Notes: a model not told the origin generated them from the letters alone. A stretch of 64,000 bases of DNA from Streptococcus suis YS56 (GCF_000440115.1 NZ_ALMY01000069.1:26552-90551), one strand, 5' to 3'; counted from the first letter of the stretch, positions 17,814 through 28,374 are shown. Program-made: numbers and translations.

Positions 17814-19808
17814 TTATGCTTTTGTTGCTTTCAAGACAGCTTGGCCACGTTCTACTGAACGAGGAAGCTCTCCAAGAACCTCTGTGTTGAAATCAGTTTG
17901 GTTGGTCACGATAACTGGTGTTTCAGCAACAAGACCAGCAGCCTTGATGACATCGATGTCAAAGCTAATCAATTTATCACCAGCTTTTACCTTGTCGCCT
18001 TGTTTGATGTGAGCTGTGAAGCCTTTGCCTTCCAATCCAACAGTATCCATACCGATGTGCATAAGGAGTTCAACTCCGTTCGCAGCAGTAATACCAACAG
18101 CATGATTAGTTGGGAAGAGGACGGATACTTCACCGTCAACTGGAGCAACCAAGATACCTTCGCTTGGATCAATAAGGACACCCTGTCCCATGACACCTGA
18201 AGCAAATACAGGGTCAGTAGCTTGTGACAATTCTTTGGCTTGACCAGTAAGTGGGCTGATCAATTCGATAGCAGCGCCAGTTTCAACAACTGCTTCAGCT
18301 AGGACTACAACTTCTTCAACAGTTTCTTCTTTTTTTGAAAATGCACCTGTACGTTTGAAAACAGCTGTCAAAATCATTGGGACAACAATCGCAACAATCA
18401 TTGTCATAAAGAATGCACCCCAGTATTCAGCCTTGATAGACAAGATACCTGGAAGACCACCGATACCGATAGAAGCAGCTTGGATGTTGAATGTTACAGA
18501 GAGTAAGCCTGCGATACTTGAACCAATCATAGCAGCTACAAATGGGTAAACGTATTTCACGTTGACACCAAAGAGGGCTGGTTCAGTAACACCAAGATAT
18601 GCAGAAATCGTTGCAGGAAGAGAAACTTGAGCTTCTTTTTCATTGTGACGATTCATGAGGAAGTAGGCAAATACTGCAGAACCTTGAGCGATGTTAGAAA
18701 GAGCAATCATTGGCCAGAGACCAGTACCACCAGTATCTGCAATCAATTGAGTATCGATCGCATTGGTCATGTGGTGAAGACCAGTGATAACGAATGGCGC
18801 ATAGAGGGCACCGAATACCGCACCGAAGAGCCATTTAACTGGTCCAGTCAAACCAGCCAATACGATAGTTGACAACCATTGACCGATTGTCCAGCCGATA
18901 GGACCAAGGACAGTGTGGGCCAAGATAATCGCTGGAAGAAGTGATAGGAATGGTACGAAAATCATAGATACCACTTCAGGAATCACTTTACGCCAGAAGA
19001 TTTCTAGATAAGAAAGTGCCAAACCTGCAAGGAGGGCAGGAATAACTTGTGCTTGGTAACCGATACGGGCAATGCTAAATGCGCCGAAGTTCCAAGACCA
19101 TTCGCTAGCGATGGTCGCTGCGTCTGTACTTGGTACAGCATATGCGTTAAGCAACTGTGGAGACACCAAACAGATACCAAGAACGATACCAAGGATTTGT
19201 GACGTTCCCATTTTACGAGATACAGACCAAGTGATACCTACTGGCAAGAAGTGGAAGATGGCTTCACCTGGCAACCAGAGAAAGTGATTGACCCCATTCC
19301 AGAAAGGAGAAACCTGAACGATGGTGTTCCATACAGGGTTACCGTCAGCGTCAAAGACCAACTGCCCGTCTTTCATGGCTTGTCCAAGCCATTCCATCTG
19401 AACGCCTTCCAAAACGTTACGGAAACCGAGAATCAAACCGCCGACGATAAGCGCAGGGATGATTGGTGTGAAGATTTCCGCCAACATGGTCATAACACGT
19501 TGGATAGCATTTTGGTTACTTTTAGCGGCTGACTTAGCAGCTTCTTTTGATACGCCTTCGATACCAGATACCGCAGTAAAGTCATTGTAGAAGATTGGTA
19601 CATCGTTGCCGATGATAACTTGGAACTGACCAGCGTTGGTGAAGGTTCCTTTTACTGCTGGAATGTCTTCGATGACTTTGACATTTGCCTTCTTGTCATC
19701 TGCAAGAACAAAACGCATACGTGTCGCACAGTGTGTTACTGCATTGACATTCTCTTTTCCACCAATAGCATCTAGGAGCTGTTTGGCTTCTTTTTCAAAT
19801 TTTCCCAT
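17814..19808 (-). CDS. treP: PTS trehalose permease, EIIBCA fusion
   Basis: Takes up and phosphorylates trehalose. The N-terminal IIB domain has phospho-Cys27 (VTHCATRMRF), a polytopic IIC domain runs about residues 110-480, and a C-terminal glucose-type IIA domain (about 515-660) has the phospho-His in LLMHIGMDTV. The fused IIA makes it independent of a separate EIIA-Glc. First gene of treP-treC, divergent from treR, with operator and cre in the shared control region. Confidence 0.93.
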   Translation of the reverse strand: MGKFEKEAKQLLDAIGGKENVNAVTHCATRMRFVLADDKKANVKVIEDIPAVKGTFTNAGQFQVIIGNDVPIFYNDFTAVSGIEGVSKEAAKSAAKSNQNAIQRVMTMLAEIFTPIIPALIVGGLILGFRNVLEGVQMEWLGQAMKDGQLVFDADGNPVWNTIVQVSPFWNGVNHFLWLPGEAIFHFLPVGITWSVSRKMGTSQILGIVLGICLVSPQLLNAYAVPSTDAATIASEWSWNFGAFSIARIGYQAQVIPALLAGLALSYLEIFWRKVIPEVVSMIFVPFLSLLPAIILAHTVLGPIGWTIGQWLSTIVLAGLTGPVKWLFGAVFGALYAPFVITGLHHMTNAIDTQLIADTGGTGLWPMIALSNIAQGSAVFAYFLMNRHNEKEAQVSLPATISAYLGVTEPALFGVNVKYVYPFVAAMIGSSIAGLLSVTFNIQAASIGIGGLPGILSIKAEYWGAFFMTMIVAIVVPMILTAVFKRTGAFSKKEETVEEVVVLAEAVVETGAAIELISPLTGQAKELSQATDPVFASGVMGQGVLIDPSEGILVAPVDGEVSVLFPTNHAVGITAANGVELLMHIGMDTVGLEGKGFTAHIKQGDKVKAGDKLISFDIDVIKAAGLVAETPVIVTNQTDFNTEVLGELPRSVERGQAVLKATKA

Positions 19809-19869
19809 ATATTTTTCCTTCTAGACGGCTTATGGAATCCGCCACTCTATATTTTTTGGCATACTTAAA

Positions 19870-19909
19870 ATTATATGTCTAAATTTTGAAATTTGTACGG
19901 ACAAATTTC
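19870..19909 (-). promoter_or_regulatory. treP promoter and TreR operator
   Basis: A perfect inverted repeat GAAATTTGT, 4 bp, ACAAATTTC occupies 19888-19909, upstream of a minus-strand -10 TATAAT at 19870-19875, so it covers the -35 region. GntR-type TreR proteins bind TTGTATATACAA-like sites; this one is the obvious candidate. Confidence 0.75.
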
Positions 19910-19945
19910 TTTTGTGTTATCATTGTATCCGATTTCAAAAAATAA

Positions 19946-19959
19946 TGCAAGCGTTTTTA
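19946..19959. promoter_or_regulatory. cre-like site in tre control region
   Basis: TGCAAGCGTTTTTA matches the CcpA consensus core (AAGCG followed by T-rich), between the treP and treR promoters. Confidence 0.5.
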
Positions 19960-20043
19960 CTAACTTTTTTTAAATTTTGAAATGAATTTTGTTATAATGT
20001 TGATAGTTGTATGTTATTTGACAGATGAATTTGCGAGGAAATG

Positions 20044-20757
20044 ATGAAAAAATACCAAGAAATTTATAATGATTTAAAAGAAAAAATCCGTACAAATACG
20101 TATCCTGCGGGAGCGTCTTTGCCAACGGAACAGCAATTACAAGAAGAATATGGGGTCAGCAGGGATACGGTAAGAAAGGCCCTTTCGATTTTGACTGAGG
20201 GAGGTTTGATTCAAAAAGTGCAAGGGCGTGGTTCAATGGTCCTTAAGCAAGAAATTCTCAATTTCCCAGTTTCAGGGTTAACTTCCTATCAGGAATTGAC
20301 AAATGTTCTCCAGCTTTCTACCAAGACAGATGTTGTCAGCTTAGATATGATTACCGTTAATAGTAGCCTTTCGCATTTAACAGGCTTTGAGCCGTATAGC
20401 AAGGTGTGGAAAGTTGTCCGTACACGTTCGATTGACGGTAAGGTCTCCGTTGTGGATACAGATTATCTTGCTGTCGATGTCGTGCCAGAGTTGACAACTG
20501 CTATTGCTGAAAAATCCATTTACGAATACCTGGAAAATAAGTTAGGCCTTGATATTGCTTATGCACAAAAAGAGATTACGGTAGAGCCGACCAGTCGAGA
20601 AGAGCGCGATCTAATGCAATCGAAGGATGATTATTTGGTCTTGATTAAATCTCGTGTCTATCTCGGTGATACCCAGCAATTCCAATATACAGAAAGCAAG
20701 CATAAAATTGACAAATTCCGCTTTGTAGATTTTGCTCGTAGAAAGCATTCTTTATAG
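20044..20757 (+). CDS. treR: Trehalose operon repressor, GntR/HutC family
   Basis: An N-terminal winged helix (LPTEQQLQEEYGVSRDTVRKALS) followed by a UTRA effector domain, 237 residues. Family members bind trehalose-6-phosphate and repress treP-treC. The ATG at 20044 is better spaced from GAGG (20035-20038) than the one at 20041. A -10 TATAAT is at 19993-19998. Divergent from its target operon. Confidence 0.92.
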   Translation: MKKYQEIYNDLKEKIRTNTYPAGASLPTEQQLQEEYGVSRDTVRKALSILTEGGLIQKVQGRGSMVLKQEILNFPVSGLTSYQELTNVLQLSTKTDVVSLDMITVNSSLSHLTGFEPYSKVWKVVRTRSIDGKVSVVDTDYLAVDVVPELTTAIAEKSIYEYLENKLGLDIAYAQKEITVEPTSREERDLMQSKDDYLVLIKSRVYLGDTQQFQYTESKHKIDKFRFVDFARRKHSL

Positions 20758-20814
20758 GAGAGATTAGCCAAATCAAGTTTTTTACGCTATAATAGATAGA
20801 AGAAGAGGTAAGAT

Positions 20815-21126
20815 ATGGCAAACTTAAATCGATATAAATTTACATTTGGCGAGAAGCAATTAACCTTGACAACTGAGCATGATAATTTATTCATGGAAGA
20901 AATTGAGCGTATTGCACAGGAAAAATACCAAGCTATCAAAGAAAAGATGCCGACGGCGGACCCTGAAACCCTCGCGCTTTTGTTGGCAATCAATGCTCTA
21001 TCCGTTCAACTAACACGCGAGATGGCATTTGAACAAAAGGAACAAGAACTTGCAAGCGTCAAAGAAAAGGTCTTGAAAAAGAATGTGACCTTGATTGACT
21101 TAGATGAGCTTGAGGACAAGGTATGA
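20815..21126 (+). CDS. zapA: ZapA-like cell division protein (DUF710)
   Basis: A 103-residue small coiled-coil protein: KYKFTFGEKQLTL-type beta strands, then a long helix from EEIERIAQEKY to the end. Predicted to bundle FtsZ filaments. Its position before cvpA and mutS2, with the stop overlapping the cvpA ATG, is the usual streptococcal arrangement. Symbol by family and context, not experiment. Confidence 0.75.
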   Translation: MANLNRYKFTFGEKQLTLTTEHDNLFMEEIERIAQEKYQAIKEKMPTADPETLALLLAINALSVQLTREMAFEQKEQELASVKEKVLKKNVTLIDLDELEDKV

Positions 21127-21671
21127 TTTCATTAGCAATTATTCTCATTTTGGCATGGAGTTTCTACATTGGCTACAGTCGTGGTCTAGTTCTACAGGCG
21201 TTTTATAGCATGGGAAGTATTATTGCTATGGTGGTTGCGACGGCTACTTATAAAAAATTGGCATCCTTCCTTTATCTCTGGGTGCCATTTGCCAATGCGA
21301 CTCAGGGGAGCTCCAACTATTATTTTGATGAGAAATATCTCTTTGACCTAGATATGGTATTTTATGCGGGATTGGCCTTTCTTTTGATATACGTCTTGGT
21401 TTACGCTATTGTGCGTTTCATAGGAATATTTGTCCATCTATTAGAGGCTTTTAATCCTGATACAAAAACGACCAATCTCATAAGCGGTGCCTTGGCTGTC
21501 TTGGTGACTTTTATTTCTCTTCAGATTGTGATGGTCTTGCTATCAACTATTCCGTTAGCGATGATTCAAGATAAATTGCACAGTAGTTTTCTTGCCAACA
21601 TCATGATTCAGTACACACCATTCACTAGTAGCTTTTTAAAATCTCTCTGGTTGAGTAATATAGCAGGGTAA
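21123..21671 (+). CDS. CvpA family membrane protein
   Basis: A 182-residue protein with four hydrophobic segments; starts SLAIILILAWSFYIGYSRGLVLQ, the CvpA opening. Named for colicin V production in E. coli; the general role is unclear. ATGA overlap with the zapA stop shows translational coupling. The stop codon lies inside the terminator stem at 21666-21690. Confidence 0.85.
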   Translation: MISLAIILILAWSFYIGYSRGLVLQAFYSMGSIIAMVVATATYKKLASFLYLWVPFANATQGSSNYYFDEKYLFDLDMVFYAGLAFLLIYVLVYAIVRFIGIFVHLLEAFNPDTKTTNLISGALAVLVTFISLQIVMVLLSTIPLAMIQDKLHSSFLANIMIQYTPFTSSFLKSLWLSNIAG

Positions 21672-21690
21672 GGGAGACCTTATCCTTTTT
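21666..21690 (+). terminator. zapA-cvpA terminator
   Basis: Arms GGTAAGG / CCTTATCC with a GAGA loop, then TTTTT. It overlaps the cvpA stop codon. Confidence 0.75.
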
Positions 21691-21700
21691 ATCGTCATTT

Positions 21701-21977
21701 ATACTCTTCGAAAATCAAAATAGGACGTTGTTGATTTGATGAGTGGGAGTGGGAAAGAACTCGACTGTTCAAAAAAGAGTTCGTCAACAGGTCTTTATTT
21801 CTAGTTGTTGAGCTGAAACAGTCTATTCCCAGACATCAATTTATGTTAGCTGACTGCCGTCAGCTTGTATCTCCCACTTTAAAAGGTCTCCCAGACCTTT
21901 TAAACTCCCGCCCCCGCATAGCTCTAAAGGTTCTCCGAACCTTTAGAGCAAGTCTGATTCTGATTTTCATTAAGTAT
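21701..21977. repeat. BOX-like element, copy C, carrying an inserted GAGTGGGA repeat
   Basis: The outer ends are BOX-like (ATACTCTTCGAAAATCAAAA and TGATTTTCATTAAGTAT). Between them is a large block, GAGTGGGAAAGAACTCGAC... to ...CTCCCGCCCCCGCA, that matches the separate repeat at 37748-37922, plus extra hairpins (AAAAGGTCTCCCAGACCTTTT and CTAAAGGTTCTCCGAACCTTTAG). Looks like one repeat type nested in another. Fills the gap before mutS2. Confidence 0.65.
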
Positions 21978-22085
21978 TAGTTGACTGTTATCCCCTTAAT
22001 GTAAGAGACTGGGAAAGACTATATTTTTATCTTATTATTGTTTTGATAATGAGATAAAGCTAAGGAAAAGACTAAGTAGGAACAT

Positions 22086-24419
22086 ATGAATAATAAAATT
22101 ATTGAAACCCTTGAATTTCACAAGGTAAGACAAAAAATTGAGCCCTATCTCTTGACGGAACAGGGCTTTGAAGAATTACGACAGTTGGAGCCTATGGTGG
22201 AAGTCCATCGTATCCAACAGGCCTTCGACGAGTTGACAGACATAGCGCAGATTTTTGTGGAAAATCCCTATTTCAGTCTGGCTGCTACTAGTGACATCGG
22301 TCCAGCCATGCGTCGTTTGGAATTGGATACAGACCTCAATATCTCAGAATTATTGGCAGTCAAGCGAGTCTTGGAAGTTTCTAAATCTCTCTTGGATTTT
22401 TATGGAAATCTGGAAAATGTCAGTCTTAGCCAGCTGGATAAACTCTTTGAGAAGATTGAGCTTTTTCCACATTTACAAGGCTCCCTCCAGTCCATCAATG
22501 ATGCTGGTTTTGTAGAGGATTTTGCCTCTGAAAAACTAGCCCGTATTCGAAGAAAAATCCGTGAAGCTGAAGACCAAGTTCGTCAGGTCATGCAGGATAT
22601 TTTGAAGACCAAGGGGGATATGTTGTCTGATAGCATTTTGGCTAGTCGTAATGGGCGCAATGTCCTTCCTGTCAAAAATACCTATCGCAATAAGATAGCA
22701 GGGGTCGTCCATGATATTTCCGCTTCTGGCTCGACCGTTTATATTGAACCTAGAGCGGTTGTTGCGCTCAATGAAGATATTACCAATAGCAAGGCAGAGG
22801 AACGTCATGAAATCAGTCGGATTTTGCAAGAGTTGTCCGACATGTTGCGGCCTCATAGCGGTATTATCCGCAACAATGCCTGGGTGATTGGGCATTTGGA
22901 TTTCATCCGCGCCAAACACCTTTTTGCACGAGATTACAAGGCCGTCGTCCCAACGATTTCAGATAAGCAAGATATCGCTCTGCTCAATGTCCGCCATCCG
23001 CTCATTGCTGAGCCTGTACCAAACGACCTTTATTTTGGTAGTCAGTTGACAGCCATCGTGATTACAGGTCCCAACACGGGTGGTAAGACCATTATGCTCA
23101 AGACCTTGGGATTAACGCACCTTATGGCTCAGTCTGGTTTGCCTATCCTGGCTGATAAGGGTAGTCGGGTGGCCATCTTCAAAGAAATTTTTGCGGATAT
23201 TGGTGATGAACAGTCTATTGAGCAGAGTTTATCAACCTTCTCTAGTCACATGACCCACACGGTACAGATTTTAGCGGAGGCGGATCAAGATTCCCTTATC
23301 CTATTTGACGAGTTGGGAGCTGGGACCGATCCGCAGGAGGGTGCGTCTTTGGCAATGGCTATTTTGGACGACCTTCGTCTGCGGGGGATTAAGACCATGG
23401 CAACCACCCACTATCCTGAGCTCAAGGCCTACGGGATAGAAACCTCTGGTATTGAAAATGCCAGCATGGAATTTGATACCAATAGCCTGCGTCCAACCTA
23501 TAAGTTTATGCAGGGTGTTCCTGGTCGCTCCAATGCCTTTGAAATCGCCCGCCGTCTTGGTCTATCTGATATTATTATCCAGTCAGCCCAGTCTTGGACA
23601 GATACAGACAGCGATGTGAACCGCATTATCGAGAAATTGGAAAGTCAGACGGTTGAAAGTCGCCGTCGTCTAGACAAGATTCGGGATGTAGAACAAGAAA
23701 ACTACAAGATGAACCGAGCCCTTCGTAAGCTCTATGACGAGCTCAATCGTGAGCGGGAAAATGAGCTCAACAAGGCACGTTTGGAAGCCAAGGAAATTGT
23801 AGATATGGCATTGGCAGAAAGCGAGGAGATTCTTAAAAATCTCCATGCTGCAGCCATTCTTAAGCCACACCAGATTATCGAAGCCAAGGCAGAGCTGAAA
23901 AAGTTGGCGCCTGAAGTGGTAGATTTGTCTAAGAACAAAGTCTTGAAAAAAGCTAAAATTCAGAGGGAAGCCAAGGTGGGCGATGACATAATCGTAACTG
24001 CTTATGGACAACGCGGCACCTTGACCAATCAGCTCAAGGACGGGCGTTGGGAAGCTCAGGTTGGCTTGATTAAGATGACCTTGGCCAAAGATGAGTTTGA
24101 ATTAGTCAAGGCGGAAAAGGCAGAGCAGCCTAAGAAACGCCAGGTTCACACGGTCAAGCGTGCCAATGTACGAGGACCAAAAGCCCGCTTAGATCTACGT
24201 GGCAAACGCTACGAAGAGGCAATGATGGAGCTGGATGAATTTATCGACCAAGCTCTGCTCAACAATCTGGCCCAAGTCGACATTGTTCACGGTATTGGTA
24301 CAGGGGTTATCCGAGAAGGGGTGACAAAGTACCTTCGTCGTAACAAGCAGGTCAAGGAGTTCGGCTACGCCCCACAAAATGCAGGTGGCTCAGGCTGTAC
24401 TATTGTGACCTTTAAGTAA
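22086..24419 (+). CDS. mutS2: MutS2 endonuclease / ribosome-collision factor
   Basis: A MutS-like ATPase with a C-terminal Smr nuclease domain; 777 residues. Walker [15 protein letters not shown] near residue 330, Walker [17 protein letters not shown], a long coiled coil at about 510-640, then Smr ([12 protein letters not shown] ... [13 protein letters not shown]) at the end. Known roles in the family are suppression of recombination and, in Bacillus, splitting of collided ribosomes. Own promoter, because the gap from cvpA is over 400 bp and has a terminator. Confidence 0.95.
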   Translation: MNNKIIETLEFHKVRQKIEPYLLTEQGFEELRQLEPMVEVHRIQQAFDELTDIAQIFVENPYFSLAATSDIGPAMRRLELDTDLNISELLAVKRVLEVSKSLLDFYGNLENVSLSQLDKLFEKIELFPHLQGSLQSINDAGFVEDFASEKLARIRRKIREAEDQVRQVMQDILKTKGDMLSDSILASRNGRNVLPVKNTYRNKIAGVVHDISASGSTVYIEPRAVVALNEDITNSKAEERHEISRILQELSDMLRPHSGIIRNNAWVIGHLDFIRAKHLFARDYKAVVPTISDKQDIALLNVRHPLIAEPVPNDLYFGSQLTAIVITGPNTGGKTIMLKTLGLTHLMAQSGLPILADKGSRVAIFKEIFADIGDEQSIEQSLSTFSSHMTHTVQILAEADQDSLILFDELGAGTDPQEGASLAMAILDDLRLRGIKTMATTHYPELKAYGIETSGIENASMEFDTNSLRPTYKFMQGVPGRSNAFEIARRLGLSDIIIQSAQSWTDTDSDVNRIIEKLESQTVESRRRLDKIRDVEQENYKMNRALRKLYDELNRERENELNKARLEAKEIVDMALAESEEILKNLHAAAILKPHQIIEAKAELKKLAPEVVDLSKNKVLKKAKIQREAKVGDDIIVTAYGQRGTLTNQLKDGRWEAQVGLIKMTLAKDEFELVKAEKAEQPKKRQVHTVKRANVRGPKARLDLRGKRYEEAMMELDEFIDQALLNNLAQVDIVHGIGTGVIREGVTKYLRRNKQVKEFGYAPQNAGGSGCTIVTFK

Positions 24420-24423
24420 AAAA

Positions 24424-24454
24424 GTAAAGCACTTGCAAGTTGCAGGTGCTTTTG
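24424..24454 (+). terminator. mutS2 terminator
   Basis: Arms AAAGCACTTGCAA / TTGCAGGTGCTTTT just after the stop. Confidence 0.75.
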
Positions 24455-24506
24455 AATACAGTTGCAAAACTAAAAAAAAATAGTAAAATAAAATGAGGAG
24501 GTCTAT

Positions 24507-25160
24507 ATGATTATCAGAAAATACCAGCCAGCCGATGAGAAGGGCTGGGTTTATTGTAAGGCACTCAGCTATCTCTTTTCCCCATTTTTTGACGATAGAG
24601 AAACTGAAAAGCCTGAACTAATGAAAGATGTTTATGATTATCGTGTGGAATGGGTGGCAGAAGTGGACGGGCAAATCGTTGGTCTAATCGACATCGATAT
24701 TTACACGGAAGAGTGCAGCCTGTCTTATATTTACGCACCAAGTAAGCGAACAGCTTATTTTACTAACCTAGCAGTTCACCCTGATTTTCAAGGGCAGGGC
24801 ATTGCACAAGCGCTTTTTGAACAGGCAGCGAATGAATTGAGAGAGCAAGGTGTACAGAAACTAGCTATCTTTACCAGAGAGGACGATGCTGCTAACCATT
24901 TGTATCAGAAATGGGGTGGGCAGCTAGTGTGTTCAGATTACCTAGTCATCGGTACCCCAAAAGACACACCTTATGTCCGTTTTGGTGTAGACCTTCCCAA
25001 TGCCAAATTGGCCCTTACAGATGAAGCAGGGCAACCAGCCCCCTACTATCTCCGAGAAGGTGTCTATGTAGTCAGCGAGGAAGCCGACCTGGAGCTCTTT
25101 GACATTGAAGATGCCTATCAAGAATTAACCTATGTGGTGGATTTGACAGAAAAAAGTTGA
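24507..25160 (+). CDS. GNAT family N-acetyltransferase
   Basis: A 217-residue cytosolic acyltransferase. The acetyl-CoA loop is FTNLAVHPDFQGQGIAQAL (Q/R-x-x-G-x-A type). The last 65 residues, with FGVDLPNAKLALTDEAG, extend beyond the minimal GNAT fold. Acceptor unknown. AGGAGG SD before 24507; no operon partners. Confidence 0.8.
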   Translation: MIIRKYQPADEKGWVYCKALSYLFSPFFDDRETEKPELMKDVYDYRVEWVAEVDGQIVGLIDIDIYTEECSLSYIYAPSKRTAYFTNLAVHPDFQGQGIAQALFEQAANELREQGVQKLAIFTREDDAANHLYQKWGGQLVCSDYLVIGTPKDTPYVRFGVDLPNAKLALTDEAGQPAPYYLREGVYVVSEEADLELFDIEDAYQELTYVVDLTEKS

Positions 25161-25365
25161 AAATCTTTTTATGATGAACTGAGCAAGTGGAAGGAATGCT
25201 CAGTTCTCTCTCGTATTTTTGTGGTTCAGTTCGGCTTATCCAATTTGTTCTTGCGTTTGAAATTTTCATAGGTATATTTACCTAATTTTATCTCCGTAGC
25301 AAAAATTCGCATTCTGTTTTCTTTTGGTGTAGAATGATAGTAGAAAAACAGAAACGGAGAAAATT

Positions 25366-25680
25366 ATGGTTCAAGTTATTACAGATGCAAACTTTGAAGT
25401 TGAAACACAAGAAGGCGTAGTCCTTGTTGACTTTTGGGCACCTTGGTGTGGTCCATGCCGCATGCAAGCACCAATTTTAGAGCAATTAGCAGGTGAAGTG
25501 GATGAAGATGAATTGCGCATCTACAAAATGGATGTTGATGAAAATCCAAACACAGCCCGTCAATTCGGTATCATGTCGATCCCAACCCTTTTGTTCAAAA
25601 AAGATGGACAAGTTGTGAAACAAGTTGCTGGTGTTCACACCAAAGACCAAATCAAAGCAATCTTGGCAGAGATTGGTTAA
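25366..25680 (+). CDS. trxA: Thioredoxin
   Basis: A 104-residue thioredoxin with active site WAPWCGPCR (CGPC) and cis-Pro in SIPTLLF. Reduces protein disulphides and methionine sulphoxide reductases; an msrAB gene lies 1.7 kb downstream. No thioredoxin reductase gene in the window. Confidence 0.93.
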   Translation: MVQVITDANFEVETQEGVVLVDFWAPWCGPCRMQAPILEQLAGEVDEDELRIYKMDVDENPNTARQFGIMSIPTLLFKKDGQVVKQVAGVHTKDQIKAILAEIG

Positions 25681-25819
25681 TTGAAAATGTAGACAAGTAG
25701 TGAGCTCAGATTCGCTGCTTGTTTTTTTCACAACTGAGAATATGTTCAAAAAGTCAGATTGTGAAGAATGGCACAAGATGTTATAATAATCTTATCATTG
25801 TCTTTTAGAAAGGTTATAT

Positions 25820-27349
25820 ATGACAGTCATAAGCTATAAACCATTAAATCTTTATCGTCAGTTTAAAACAGCAGCTCAAGAGTTTCCAAATGTTGCCATT
25901 TATTTTGACAAACCCTACGCATCCTTTCCTGAATTAGGATTGGAAAATACCTATCAAACAGTTTTTGAGGCCATTCAAAAAAGAGCTGCCCAATTTGCAG
26001 TAGCAGGTATTGGTTATGGGGATAAGGTAATTCTATATAAGAGTCCAGCTTTTGACACCTATTTGTTAGCAGTAGCGGTAACGGCATTGGGTGCTGTTCC
26101 TGTTATGATTTCCTACCATTTGCCATCTTCAAATTTAGATGTGTTTGCGGAGCGATTGGAAAAGTCTTTCATTGTCTACGACCAAGAAACGGAAGAACGT
26201 GTAGCAGGAATGACTCGAACTGACCTGGTCACAAAGGTATTTTTACCCCAAGTCCTAGTGCAAGAAGCAGTTGCTTTTGAAGAAAATCTCCTGCCAGAAG
26301 ATGTCATTCAATACATGACCCATACTTCAGGAACGACAGGTGTTCCAAAACTAATCTGCCACACAGCACAGACCATGGGCTGGCGAGTAGCTTGGCAACA
26401 AACTATTTTTGACAAGATGACGGAGAGAGGCTTACTGGCTTTCCATATCTCTCCTGTTCATTCGCGCTATAATATCGGCGTGTCGTCGGCGATTGGGCTA
26501 GGATTCCCCCTCTACCCGCTTTCTTCTGCAAGAAAAGATGATGTTGAACGGGCGCTTGCTCTTCATCGTCCAAGTGCTCTGGAAACCCATCCTAACAACT
26601 TTGTCCAATGGACAAGATTGGCCAAGGAAAAACCAGAGGTCTTTAGTAGCATTCGTTATTACCATTCAACCTTTGATGCCATCAATATTGGTACGCTTCG
26701 CGCCTTCTTGGAGGCTTCTAAAATGCAACATCCAGTCTTTATGCAGGTTTATGGTCAAAGTGAATGTGGTCCAATGATTTTACGTTACCATCGTTTGGAA
26801 AATCTAGGAACAGTTAGTGGACGAGATATGGGGATTGGTCTGGAAGGTTACACAGAAGCACGCATCACAGATGCCCAAGGGAATCCTCTCCCAGCTGGAG
26901 AAAACGGACATATCCAGTTCCTGTCAAAAGGCCGTGCTGTGACCTATTATAAAGAAGATGCCCGTTTCCAAGATAATGTGTACGGTGCTTGGTGGGATAG
27001 TGGTGACTACGGCTGCATGACTCCAGAGGGGACACTTCTTCTAAAAGACCGTCAGGTTGACCTCATTGAGCACATCGACAGCAATCTTGCCTTGGAAGAT
27101 TTATTGCTGGATAAATTGGACTTTTTATCAGAAGTCGTGATTATCCGCGATGTCAATGGTGCACCGCAGCCGATTATCGCTCTGGCAGAAGATGCTGAGA
27201 TGAACTGGGAAGCTTGGTGGGCTATGGTTGCAGATCTACCACTATTGAAAGAACCCATCTTGATGGCTTATGACGACATTCCACGTACTGCGACCATGAA
27301 GGTTCAACGCCTCAAAATGGAAGCAGAAATGAAAGAAAAAAATCTGTAA
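25820..27349 (+). CDS. Orphan AMP-binding (ANL superfamily) enzyme
   Basis: Acyl-adenylate-forming enzyme, 509 residues, with the ordered ANL motifs: P-loop HTSGTTGVPK (about 170), YGQSECGP (about 315), SGDYG (about 392), LKDRQVDLI, and a C-terminal Lys in RTATMKVQR. So it should activate a carboxylic acid with ATP. The A8 hinge (VDLIEHIDSNLALEDLL) differs from the usual DxIKxxGxRI. No carrier protein, thioesterase or CoA-pathway gene is adjacent, so substrate and acceptor are unknown. The msrAB gene follows after 39 bp and may be co-transcribed. Confidence 0.8.
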   Translation: MTVISYKPLNLYRQFKTAAQEFPNVAIYFDKPYASFPELGLENTYQTVFEAIQKRAAQFAVAGIGYGDKVILYKSPAFDTYLLAVAVTALGAVPVMISYHLPSSNLDVFAERLEKSFIVYDQETEERVAGMTRTDLVTKVFLPQVLVQEAVAFEENLLPEDVIQYMTHTSGTTGVPKLICHTAQTMGWRVAWQQTIFDKMTERGLLAFHISPVHSRYNIGVSSAIGLGFPLYPLSSARKDDVERALALHRPSALETHPNNFVQWTRLAKEKPEVFSSIRYYHSTFDAINIGTLRAFLEASKMQHPVFMQVYGQSECGPMILRYHRLENLGTVSGRDMGIGLEGYTEARITDAQGNPLPAGENGHIQFLSKGRAVTYYKEDARFQDNVYGAWWDSGDYGCMTPEGTLLLKDRQVDLIEHIDSNLALEDLLLDKLDFLSEVVIIRDVNGAPQPIIALAEDAEMNWEAWWAMVADLPLLKEPILMAYDDIPRTATMKVQRLKMEAEMKEKNL

Positions 27350-27388
27350 GGGTGACGAAACCACGCTTGCAGATAAGAAGGAGTTCAC

Positions 27389-28327
27389 ATGAAAGAAATT
27401 TATCTAGCAGGCGGTTGTTTTTGGGGAATGGAAGGTTACTTTTCCCAGATCGATGGTATTCTCGACACCAGCGTTGGCTATGCCAATGGACAGGTGGAGA
27501 CGACCAATTATCAACTCCTCAAACAAACAGACCACGCAGAAACGCTCTATCTAGCCTATGATGAGACTCGTATCCATTTGCGGGAAATTCTCCTCTACTA
27601 TTTCCGCGTCATTGATCCCTTCTCTGTCAATCAGCAGGGGCCAGACAAGGGGCGCCAGTATCGGACTGGTATCTATTACACAGATGAGGCTGATTTGCCG
27701 ACCATCGAGCAGGTCATGACGGAGCAGTCCCAGCTCTTTGGCGGACGCCCCCTAGCCGTTGAAGTGGAGCCACTCGCGCATTACATCCCCGCCGAAGACT
27801 ACCATCAGGATTATCTCAAGAAAAATCCCCAAGGGTACTGCCATATCGATCTTGCACAGGCAAAAATCCCTCTGATTGATGTTGCAGACTACCAAAAGCC
27901 AGACCAGCAAGTCTTAAAAGACAGCTTGACCGACCTCCAGTATCAAGTCACTCAAGAAGCTGCGACGGAAAGACCCTTCGAAAATGAGTTTTGGAATAGT
28001 GACCAAGCTGGCATCTATGTCGATATTACGACTGGTGAGCCCCTCTTTCTCTCGACGGACAAATTCGACTCAGACTGCGGCTGGCCCTACTTTACCAAAC
28101 CCATCAGCAAGGAAGTTGCGACTTATTTCCAAGATCTCTCCCACGGCATGAACCGCATTGAAGTTCGTAGTCGGGCTGGACATGCTCATCTAGGTCATGT
28201 CTTTGATGATGGTCCGCGTGACAAAGGCGGTCTCCGTTACTGTATCAACTCAGCAGCCCTTCGTTTCATACCGAAAGAGGAAATGGAAGAAGCAGGATAT
28301 GGACTGTTTTTGGAGTTGCTTAAATAA
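27389..28327 (+). CDS. msrAB: Bifunctional peptide methionine sulphoxide reductase MsrA/MsrB
   Basis: Repairs oxidised methionine of both stereoisomers. The MsrA domain (about 1-160) has the catalytic Cys in [11 protein letters not shown] (Cys10); the MsrB domain (about 170-312) has [22 protein letters not shown] and the catalytic Cys in [11 protein letters not shown]. The MsrB part lacks the two CxxC zinc motifs of some homologues. GAAGGAG SD. 312 residues is normal for the A-B fusion. No signal peptide, so cytoplasmic. A hairpin terminator follows at 28343-28374. Confidence 0.95.
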   Translation: MKEIYLAGGCFWGMEGYFSQIDGILDTSVGYANGQVETTNYQLLKQTDHAETLYLAYDETRIHLREILLYYFRVIDPFSVNQQGPDKGRQYRTGIYYTDEADLPTIEQVMTEQSQLFGGRPLAVEVEPLAHYIPAEDYHQDYLKKNPQGYCHIDLAQAKIPLIDVADYQKPDQQVLKDSLTDLQYQVTQEAATERPFENEFWNSDQAGIYVDITTGEPLFLSTDKFDSDCGWPYFTKPISKEVATYFQDLSHGMNRIEVRSRAGHAHLGHVFDDGPRDKGGLRYCINSAALRFIPKEEMEEAGYGLFLELLK

Positions 28328-28342
28328 ATTTATGAACGCAGA

Positions 28343-28374
28343 AAGTCTATTCGCAAAGAATAGGCTTTTTGTGT
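28343..28374 (+). terminator. msrAB terminator
   Basis: Arms AGTCTATTC / GAATAGGCT around GCAAA, then TTTTT. Confidence 0.7.
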
